10,394 bases of DNA, from positions 1 through 10,394 of the forward strand of contig QIKQ01000182.1 of the NCBI GenBank assembly GCA_003233075.1, given 5' to 3'. Shown here piece by piece: positions 1 through 5,316 of this stretch. Numbering within the stretch: the first letter of the stretch is position 1; every line of letters begins with the position of its first letter. The stretch is from Gammaproteobacteria bacterium. Its GTDB lineage: Bacteria > Pseudomonadota > Gammaproteobacteria > SZUA-21. The notes beneath the pieces were generated by a model that saw only the letters and a program-made list of their open reading frames with translations, was not told the origin of the DNA and did no database searches. Made by a program: the position numbers and the translations under genes.

Positions 1-113
1 GCTTCGAAAGCGATATTATCGGTCACTTATTTTGTTTAGTGAATGCGACTATTAAACATCGAGATAAAAAAGTTAACGGGACAGCAGAGCTAATATATCT
101 AATATTCTCCCAC
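1..113. other. Left-edge noncoding stretch with a repeat-like fragment
   Basis: No convincing gene is visible. One plus-strand frame stays open from the left edge but has no recognisable domain. Positions 72-87, read on the minus strand, give CTGCTGTCCC followed directly by GTTAAC. The same two blocks, separated by three bases, occur on the plus strand at 4963-4981, just inside the left end of the repeat at 4946-5312. I infer that this is a remnant of the same repeat family, perhaps the end of an element lying mostly outside the window. A hexa-T tract on the minus strand just beyond (about 65-70) has no stem in front of it, so I do not call a terminator for the lipoprotein gene. Confidence 0.35.
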
Positions 114-1376
114 TTATTTAATCTCAGAATCTGAAACTATTAACTGGCCCAATTCTGAGATACTTTGGGAATTTCTTATTTTTAAGTGTAAATTATTATT
201 AGAATCAAATCGAAGTGCTAACACACCTGAGCCATAACCTTTTCTTGCAAAATACACTCGTTTTATTTCAACCAAACTCGCTAAGGAATAGATCCTTAAA
301 CTGCCATCACTAGCAGCACTAACTAAATACCTGTTATCGCGGGAAATAACAAGCTTATTTACAGTAATTCGTTTTTCAGTAATACTTTTGACGACTTTGT
401 TCCTTAGCAAATCCCATATAATTAACTTAGATTCTTTCTTGCCTAGTGTGGATATCGCTAAGTGCTTTCCTTTTTGATCAAGGGCAATATCGCTTATACT
501 TTTAATATCGCTGATGCTGATATCGCGCACAAACTTTCCCTTTTGCGTTGAAAATACCCCTATAGCTTTAACACGCGATACAAACAAATATTTACCATCT
601 CCTGAATAGAGCACCTTTCCAATTAAATTCAATTTTCTATTTTCAGATTGTTTTTTAGTGAGGCGTTCTCGATGATGCTGATACTTATCTATATTGAAAT
701 TATTTTTTCCGGTTTTCGGGTTAATTACAATAACATCATTATTAGAGTAATTGACTACAAGCTGCTTGGCATTGGGCGAAAATTGCAAGCCTTTCACATG
801 CGGACCAGTGCTCGCCATAGACTCACGAAAGCCAAAACTAGCTAACTGCTTTCCGATCTTCCAGTCCCATAAATAAACAATACTGTCTAGTCCTCCAGTA
901 GCCAATAGCATATTATTTGGGGAGAACGCAAAATGATTTACTCGGAGACAGTGACCCCTTAGTCTTGCGAGCTCACTTTGATCTTCAATATCAGTAATGA
1001 CTATGTCATTACGTTTAGATATCACTTGATACCAACCACTTTTTTGCAACAAATAGGAGCTTCTATATGATTGTATATAAGTGCAATAATTATTAAACTT
1101 ATAGTGTTTAGCCTTGGCCGCTCGACTTGCCGCATTGCGATTTGAATAGGCGGCTGCCCTACTTTGCTCATCATTATCCGCAGCATATCGCTCTTTGGAG
1201 GTGAAACCTCGACTTACATGACCATGCTCTGTAAATATTTTAAATGGCTGAGACTGTAGATACTGGTTTGAGTTTAGTTTTGAATGACCCCGCTTAGATT
1301 GTTGCGATACATTACAGGCACTGAAAAATAGAAACAGTGCTCCGATTAAACAATATCGCCTTTTTAACAAATTCAT
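114..1376 (-). CDS. WD40-repeat (beta-propeller) lipoprotein
   Basis: A 420-residue exported beta-propeller protein, probably anchored in the outer membrane as a lipoprotein; its ligand is unknown. The N-terminus has two basic residues, a hydrophobic core and a lipobox-like LFFSAC with Cys21. F at -3 is slightly atypical, and Asn at +2 is compatible with outer-membrane sorting. Residues about 50-90 are rich in Ala, Arg and Ser. WD-type blades follow. The clearest is at about 140-165 (RGH, then FSPNN, then LWDW), with weaker ones near 183-212, 253-280, 294-330, 336-370 and 384-415 (IIWDL and SDGSLRIY are diagnostic). Such propellers usually act as binding platforms. I chose the ATG at 1376 because GGAGAG lies 8 bases upstream and the signal peptide begins there. 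A start at 1406 would add ten polar residues before the signal. The gene begins 45 bases after the stop of the upstream exported protein, so the two are probably co-transcribed. Confidence 0.8.
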   Translation of the reverse strand: MNLLKRRYCLIGALFLFFSACNVSQQSKRGHSKLNSNQYLQSQPFKIFTEHGHVSRGFTSKERYAADNDEQSRAAAYSNRNAASRAAKAKHYKFNNYCTYIQSYRSSYLLQKSGWYQVISKRNDIVITDIEDQSELARLRGHCLRVNHFAFSPNNMLLATGGLDSIVYLWDWKIGKQLASFGFRESMASTGPHVKGLQFSPNAKQLVVNYSNNDVIVINPKTGKNNFNIDKYQHHRERLTKKQSENRKLNLIGKVLYSGDGKYLFVSRVKAIGVFSTQKGKFVRDISISDIKSISDIALDQKGKHLAISTLGKKESKLIIWDLLRNKVVKSITEKRITVNKLVISRDNRYLVSAASDGSLRIYSLASLVEIKRVYFARKGYGSGVLALRFDSNNNLHLKIRNSQSISELGQLIVSDSEIK

Positions 1377-1421
1377 ACCATCAACTCTCCAGCCTTCTCC
1401 CAACACTTGCGATTAACTTCC

Positions 1422-2033
1422 TTATTTTTCTAAAGAATATGCTGTTCTGGCCTCGTTCAATTTTAGTTTAACTTTATATCTTAATTTGCGTTCAATAAAA
1501 AGATGGTGGAACACAAGGAAGTTTACCCCTAATTTATTTTTAATAACTTGGTAGGATTTATGAGGTTCACCCGGTTTGCTCGACTCAAGATTAGAATAAT
1601 CAACAGAAATATATTTTTTAATATTCCTTAACGCATTTACATATTTTTTTGAACCTGACTTGCTTAATAAAATGAAAGGCTCAAAACCTGACTCATCCGC
1701 CAAATGTAGAATAATATCTAAAACCCCATCGTTATTTAACGGTAAAAACTCTACGAATGGTTTTCTGAATTTCCCATTAATGGTAGTAGAAAATACTAAT
1801 CTACTATTATTGTATACTTTGATACTAATTTGATTTCGATTTTTAAAGGTTAGCTTACCTGGAGTTTTAGTTACGTCTATTTCTACCGTGTCTTTGTAAA
1901 CCAAGCGAATCTTAGATCGTGTAGAATCAAAAATATACGTTTCATCGCTTGCCAGAGTAATCGTATTATACAAAAACAATAAAATAGCAAATCCCGAGAA
2001 CAAGTTAAATTTATTTATTTTAGACGGAATCAT
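1422..2033 (-). CDS. Exported protein of unknown function
   Basis: A 203-residue protein whose family I do not recognise. Residues 1-29 form a signal peptide: basic start, hydrophobic stretch from about 11 to 27, and likely cleavage after LAS before Asp30. This predicts a periplasmic or secreted product. The mature part looks beta-rich, with alternating hydrophobic and polar residues at about 32-90. Residues 99-109 (LNNDGVLDIIL) resemble the Asp/Asn-rich calcium-binding loop of FG-GAP/VCBS-type repeats, but only one copy is seen, so the resemblance is weak. The C-terminal third is basic (Lys/Arg-rich) and there are no cysteines. The ATG at 2033 has an AGG nine bases upstream as a modest ribosome binding site. 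It is the first gene of a probable two-gene unit with the WD40 lipoprotein, which suggests a joint role at the cell envelope; that is inference from position only. Confidence 0.7.
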   Translation of the reverse strand: MIPSKINKFNLFSGFAILLFLYNTITLASDETYIFDSTRSKIRLVYKDTVEIDVTKTPGKLTFKNRNQISIKVYNNSRLVFSTTINGKFRKPFVEFLPLNNDGVLDIILHLADESGFEPFILLSKSGSKKYVNALRNIKKYISVDYSNLESSKPGEPHKSYQVIKNKLGVNFLVFHHLFIERKLRYKVKLKLNEARTAYSLEK

Positions 2034-2094
2034 AAATTTGAACCTGTGAAAATATTCTATTATCTGTTGCAGCTAATAACATAAAGCACCAGCT

Positions 2095-2124
2095 TTCAAT
2101 TAACTTCGCTTAAGAACCTATACT
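2095..2124 (+). promoter_or_regulatory. Candidate promoter for the small membrane protein
   Basis: TTCAAT at 2095-2100 and TATACT at 2119-2124 are separated by 18 bases and lie about 50 bases upstream of the GTG start at 2177. The -10 match is good and the -35 match is poor. The gap at 2034-2176 is the only space between two divergent genes, so promoters must lie here. In such AT-rich DNA, chance matches are common. Confidence 0.3.
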
Positions 2125-2176
2125 ATATTATATTAATTCCAAGCCTTTACAATACCGAACACTAAAGAATGATAAT

Positions 2177-2572
2177 GTGAAATATGCAGACAAAGTTAAG
2201 CTGACTATTACATCAGGTGGACTAATTCTATTTTCCCTATATATCACTCTTTTTTTTATTGTACAGTACAATAAAATTAAAAATCCAAACAACGCAATGC
2301 ACTTACTGACTAACCACTATCGTTTATGCAGCTTAATTGCTGCTATGCCCGGAGGAGGAAGTGACATGGCAGGTTTTGTCACACTAGTTAATACAAGAGG
2401 ACAACCCTGCGGGACAATTCCAATTTCCGCCATCTGGATGGCAAGAGAAGTAAAATGGCAAAAGGATCTGGACTCTATCAAGCTAGTGGGCGAATGGAGT
2501 TTTAAATCTAGTGACTACAATTATTGGAATAACAATAAACAAGTATCTAAAAAGTTGCTCTGCTCAAAATAA
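2177..2572 (+). CDS. Small single-pass membrane protein, unknown function
   Basis: A 131-residue protein that I cannot assign to a family. Residues about 10-30 form one hydrophobic helix (GGLILFSLYITLFFIV). It is preceded by lysines, so it is either an uncleaved signal anchor or a signal peptide without a clear cleavage site. The remaining ~100 residues would face the periplasm. They contain a Gly-rich turn (PGGGSDMAG, 58-66), three cysteines (51, 78, 129) and an aromatic-rich C-terminal part. The start is a GTG at 2177 with only a weak purine stretch (AAGAA) upstream. No in-frame ATG occurs before Met41, which would lose the membrane helix. It has no obvious operon partner, being divergent from the exported-protein gene and convergent with sat. 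Confidence 0.55.
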   Translation: MKYADKVKLTITSGGLILFSLYITLFFIVQYNKIKNPNNAMHLLTNHYRLCSLIAAMPGGGSDMAGFVTLVNTRGQPCGTIPISAIWMAREVKWQKDLDSIKLVGEWSFKSSDYNYWNNNKQVSKKLLCSK

Positions 2573-2633
2573 TATTCCAAGAAAATGAAATAGTTATTTT
2601 GTTGTTAACATTTGAGAAATCACTTAAAGCTTA

Positions 2634-2651
2634 CTTTTTGCTAGCAAAAAG
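2634..2651. terminator. Perfect 18-bp palindrome between convergent genes, possible bidirectional terminator
   Basis: CTTTTTG, loop CTAG, CAAAAAG form an exactly self-complementary 18-mer. It lies 61 bases past the stop of the small membrane protein gene and about 84 bases past the stop of sat, which are convergent. Short outer arms GCTTA (2629-2633) and TAAGC (2659-2663) could extend the stem with a bulge. The stem is AT-rich and no separate U-tract follows it, so it would be a weak terminator. The convergent position is the main support. Confidence 0.4.
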
Positions 2652-2735
2652 GTCACTCTAAGCAATTTAAATCAGTCATTAGGAAATAAATAGACTTTAA
2701 ATACAACTACTTACCTTGCTCCGACCCCAATGCCT

Positions 2736-3953
2736 TTATTTGGCAGAATGGCCCGACATTTTAATTTCTACTTTCTCGTCATCCTTTAAGCCCGCGTAAT
2801 AGGCGCGAAGAATTTTAAGTACTTCAGGACGTGAAAATTTGTCAGATACGTCTTCACCTTCAGATAAAGCTTTACGTAATTTAGTACCTGATAACAACAT
2901 GCGATCCGCTGCTTCATGTGGGCAAGTTTTCATTGAAGCCATGCCGTCACATTTATCACACCAGAATGTCCAGTCGATTTTTAATGGTTGAGTTTCGAGT
3001 GATCCAGCAGGAATTTCATCGAAAATATCATGTGCATCAAAAGGGCCGTAAAAATCACCAACACCAGCGTGGTCGCGACCAACAATCTGATGTGAACAAC
3101 CATAATTTTGCCTAAACAAAGCATGAATCAACGCTTCACGTGGTCCTGCATAACGCATGTCTAATGGATAGCCAGCTTGAATCACTGAGTTTTCAGCAAA
3201 ATAATTATCAACTAATGTTGAAATTGCCTCAGAACGCACATCAGCAGGAATATCGCCTGGCTTTAAATTGCCTAATAAGGAATGAATTAAAACACCATCG
3301 CAAATTTCGATTGCGATTTTTGCTAAATATTCATGTGAACGATGCATCGGGTTACGAGTTTGAAAACAAGCAATTGTGCTCCAACCGCGTTTTTCAAAAT
3401 CAGCTCTAGTTTCCGCAGGTGTCATGAACGCCTTGCCATGTTTTTCTGGGAAGCCACCTTGTGAAATTACTGTAATAGGTCCACCCAGGTTAACGTCTTT
3501 CTGTTCCATGACCATTTTAACACCGGGGTGCTCAATGTCAGTGGTTTTATAAACCTGAGTACACTCATGTGCTTTGTCGATACTGTATTTCTCAGTGATT
3601 TTCATTGTTGCTAAAATTTCATCTGAATTAGGCCCAACTAACGCAATTTCTGAACCTTCAGCAAATCCATCCGCCTCTTCAGTAGACGCAGAAAGAGTAA
3701 TAGGTATTGGCCAAAATAAATCGTTCGACAATTGCATGTCATCACACACACCTTGCCAATCTGCCTTATTCATGAAACCTTCAAGTGGAGTAAAACCGCC
3801 GATGCCCATCATGATCACATCGCCAACTTCACGTGAAGCTATTTTCAGTTGAGGCAGGCCTTTTGCGCGTTCTTGCTCCGCAGCAAGGGCATCACCTTCC
3901 AATAATAAGGGCTTTAAATCACCGCCACCGTGTGGCCGAACTAGCTTAGACAT
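2736..3953 (-). CDS. sat: ATP sulfurylase (sulfate adenylyltransferase), Sat type
   Basis: A 405-residue cytoplasmic enzyme for ATP + sulfate = adenosine 5'-phosphosulfate + pyrophosphate. In sulfate reducers it activates sulfate. In sulfur oxidisers with AprAB it runs backwards and makes ATP. The family hallmarks are all present: QTRNPMHRSH at 198-207 (QxRNP and the HxxH nucleotide motif), MRYAGPREA at 266-274, GRDHAG at 292-297, and LSGTKLRKAL then FSRPEV near the end. C332, C335, C344 and H346 form a CxxC-x8-C-x-H cluster matching the zinc site known in some Sat enzymes, with a slightly different Cys-His spacing. The length suits the monofunctional Sat family, with no APS-kinase domain. 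The ATG at 3953 is preceded by GAGGAG four bases upstream, and MSKLVRPHGG is the expected N-terminus. The in-frame extension back to 4109 is unlike the family. The gene stands alone: no aprAB, dsr, sox or cys genes are seen. Confidence 0.96.
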   Translation of the reverse strand: MSKLVRPHGGGDLKPLLLEGDALAAEQERAKGLPQLKIASREVGDVIMMGIGGFTPLEGFMNKADWQGVCDDMQLSNDLFWPIPITLSASTEEADGFAEGSEIALVGPNSDEILATMKITEKYSIDKAHECTQVYKTTDIEHPGVKMVMEQKDVNLGGPITVISQGGFPEKHGKAFMTPAETRADFEKRGWSTIACFQTRNPMHRSHEYLAKIAIEICDGVLIHSLLGNLKPGDIPADVRSEAISTLVDNYFAENSVIQAGYPLDMRYAGPREALIHALFRQNYGCSHQIVGRDHAGVGDFYGPFDAHDIFDEIPAGSLETQPLKIDWTFWCDKCDGMASMKTCPHEAADRMLLSGTKLRKALSEGEDVSDKFSRPEVLKILRAYYAGLKDDEKVEIKMSGHSAK

Positions 3954-4028
3954 GAGACTCCTCATCCATCGTTTAGAATTCTTTGATAGTGTAAAATAGC
4001 TAATACCCAATCTTCGAAAAATCGATAG

Positions 4029-4058
4029 TATATAGAGTATTAGTTCTTGAGAGCGCAA
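4029..4058 (-). promoter_or_regulatory. Candidate promoter for sat
   Basis: On the minus strand, TTGCGC (4053-4058) is followed after 18 bases by TATATA (4029-4034). That would start transcription near 4022 and leave a leader of about 70 bases before the sat ATG. Both boxes are partial matches in AT-rich sequence, so this is tentative. Confidence 0.25.
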
Positions 4059-4198
4059 CTTTATAAAGTTATGAACTGAATGCAAAGCAGTTTTATCTTT
4101 AGTAGGCATAAGGTAGGCTTATTAAATCTACAAGGCGAGTAGTTCATGCTATTAAGTGATTGACTACACATAGTTTTTAGTCCAGTTAAGTTTTCTAA

Positions 4199-4234
4199 AA
4201 ACTTGTATATTAGATTACTCTAATATACAAGTTT
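4199..4234. repeat. Perfect inverted repeat, 16-bp arms with 4-base loop
   Basis: Arm AAACTTGTATATTAGA at 4199-4214, loop TTAC, and the exact reverse complement at 4219-4234. Only 4 of 16 pairs are G-C. It lies about 245 bases upstream of the sat start and 220 upstream of the next gene, which diverge. A terminator at the end of a gene is therefore not the obvious reading. It could be an operator for a dimeric regulator, a cruciform, or a transcription insulator; A and T runs on the two sides would allow weak termination in either direction. Confidence 0.6.
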
Positions 4235-4454
4235 GTTAAAACTTTAAGTCAATGACGAGCATTAATATTTTTGGTGCAATATTACATAGTTAGGCAATAA
4301 GCGATACCTTAATTTAAACTAACTTAATGACATTAATTTTCACTCCTGTATGGTTCCGTCTTTATAAAATATATTGTAGTCTGTGCGCTCTTTTCTTATT
4401 CTATAACTAAGCAATCTCTGGAATTTTTTAGGCATTTACTCTTATAATAAACAG

Positions 4455-4937
4455 ATGAAACATCAAATTATTTCAATCTTAATAGTTTATTTTTGCAGCA
4501 CATCCTTAGCTTTTAGCAAAGAGACAGCAAAAAAAATGCAATCCAATTTAGAAACGCACTGCAACTCACTTGGTGCCATTAGCAAAGCCTTTGCAGAAGC
4601 ACGAGATTCAGGGATTAATTTTCAAAAGGCACGCAAACAAATCGGGCCGATACTAACTCAAAAAAAGATTGAAAATAAGCGCATGGTCGATTCAACATTG
4701 GCACTGACAGGTGGTCTGGCCTACACTCAAAAACATTTGCAGGCCATAAGTGTCTTTTCTCTCAGTAAGTACTTGTGCATGAGCAGCGCTAAAAAAGTCG
4801 ATAAAAAGCTAGCGCTTAAATACTTACTCGAATCGGCAAAAGTCTGCCAAAAAAGAATGGAAAAAGATCAGAAAATATATGCTTGCATGCAGCTTGCGTA
4901 TAACTTATTTATTAAGGAACAGGGCATTAAACCCTAG
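4455..4937 (+). CDS. Small secreted four-cysteine protein, unknown function
   Basis: A 160-residue protein without a family I recognise. Residues 1-21 form a signal peptide (Lys2, hydrophobic core IISILIVYFC, likely cleavage after AFS before Lys22), so the mature product should be periplasmic or secreted. The mature part is basic and looks almost wholly helical. It contains four cysteines (36, 108, 131, 144), an even number compatible with two disulfides. The helix-rich C-terminal half (LALKYLLESAKVCQKR, then IYACMQLAYNLF) faintly recalls Sel1/TPR-like helical pairs, but I cannot claim that fold. The ATG at 4455 has only a weak purine-rich upstream stretch. The stop is at 4935-4937, nine bases before the left end of the repeat at 4946-5312. 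No operon partner is visible. Confidence 0.65.
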   Translation: MKHQIISILIVYFCSTSLAFSKETAKKMQSNLETHCNSLGAISKAFAEARDSGINFQKARKQIGPILTQKKIENKRMVDSTLALTGGLAYTQKHLQAISVFSLSKYLCMSSAKKVDKKLALKYLLESAKVCQKRMEKDQKIYACMQLAYNLFIKEQGIKP

Positions 4938-4945
4938 AAAATAAC

Positions 4946-5312
4946 AAAGGAGTCAAGTCTCACTGCTGTCCCATAGTTAACCGCGTACTTAGTATAGGAA
5001 GGGCGATACTCAATATCTGCTGTAGCCCGGCTCTTTACGACTGCAGGGATGCAGGAGGTAGAGCTTTGCTGTAGCAGTTGCCGAGAGCCAGAGTGGAGTT
5101 GGATTCAAGCATAACACTAACTCGTCTTATAAACTCAACCATCATCATTTATGCTGTTGTAAACGCCATGGCGTCACTGTTCGAGTCCACCCCGGCTCTG
5201 AAGAGCCGGGCTACAGGACCTTCAAAATTATAATAATACTAACACTCTGTTTCAGGTTTAACATTTATTAGTCTTATGGCAAGCGTCTCTATAAAGTAGA
5301 CTTGACCCCTTA
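4946..5312. repeat. MITE-like element with terminal inverted repeats
   Basis: The left end at 4946-4960 reads AAAGGAGTCAAGTCT. The reverse complement of the right end at 5298-5312 reads TAAGGGGTCAAGTCT, so 13 of 15 positions match. The 367-base span fills almost the whole gap between two convergent genes and holds no ORF of note. Short ORF-less segments with terminal inverted repeats are typical of miniature inverted-repeat elements or the remains of a larger transposon. I found no clear target-site duplication. The right end lies four bases from the stop of the channel gene. Part of the span is a second, inner inverted-repeat unit (5020-5216). Confidence 0.55.
5020..5216. repeat. Inner GC-richer unit bounded by perfect 16-bp inverted repeats
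   Basis: CTGTAGCCCGGCTCTT at 5020-5035 is matched exactly by its reverse complement at 5201-5216, enclosing 165 bases. At the right end only, 5191-5210 is also a perfect hairpin (9-bp arms CCCGGCTCT and AGAGCCGGG, 2-base loop), so that end can pair either locally or with the far end. A 12-base palindrome ACGCCATGGCGT lies at 5163-5174. The unit is visibly richer in G+C than the flanking genes. I infer a non-autonomous intergenic repeat that is probably multicopy in this genome. No coding sequence is seen inside and no flanking duplication was found. Confidence 0.6.
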
Positions 5313-5316
5313 GCCA

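Larger units (their letters stand above)
3954..4454. other. Divergent intergenic region upstream of sat and the small secreted protein
   Basis: There is no gene in these 501 bases. The part next to sat is open in the sat frame back to 4109 but is not expected to be translated. Contents seen: a candidate sat promoter (4029-4058), a perfect long palindrome (4199-4234), a short direct repeat GTAGGC at 4102-4107 and 4113-4118, and a 13-base palindrome TTAATG-A-CATTAA at 4324-4336. The region is strongly AT-rich. I found no well-spaced promoter for the gene at 4455. Confidence 0.5.

Noticed and set aside
648..845. Plus-strand open frame inside the lipoprotein gene
   Set aside because: It is antisense to WD40 blades and shows no signal, domain or convincing ribosome binding site.
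1377..1406. Earlier start for the WD40 lipoprotein
   Set aside because: It would put ten polar residues before the signal peptide; the later ATG at 1376 has GGAGAG eight bases upstream.
2918..3852. Plus-strand open frames inside sat (2918-3115, 3140-3409, 3574-3852)
   Set aside because: They lie antisense to a strongly conserved enzyme and have no recognisable domain; they are shadows of its codon pattern.
3954..4109. N-terminal extension of ATP sulfurylase by 52 residues
   Set aside because: It has no Shine-Dalgarno sequence and is unlike the family. The ATG at 3953 has GAGGAG at good spacing and begins the conserved N-terminus.
5191..5210. GC-rich hairpin as a rho-independent terminator for the gene ending at 4937 or 5317
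   Set aside because: The stem is strong, but no T-tract follows on either strand and it lies well away from both stops. It is better explained as part of the repeat end.
4946..5312. CRISPR array
   Set aside because: The repeats are inverted pairs, not regularly spaced direct repeats, and no cas genes are present.
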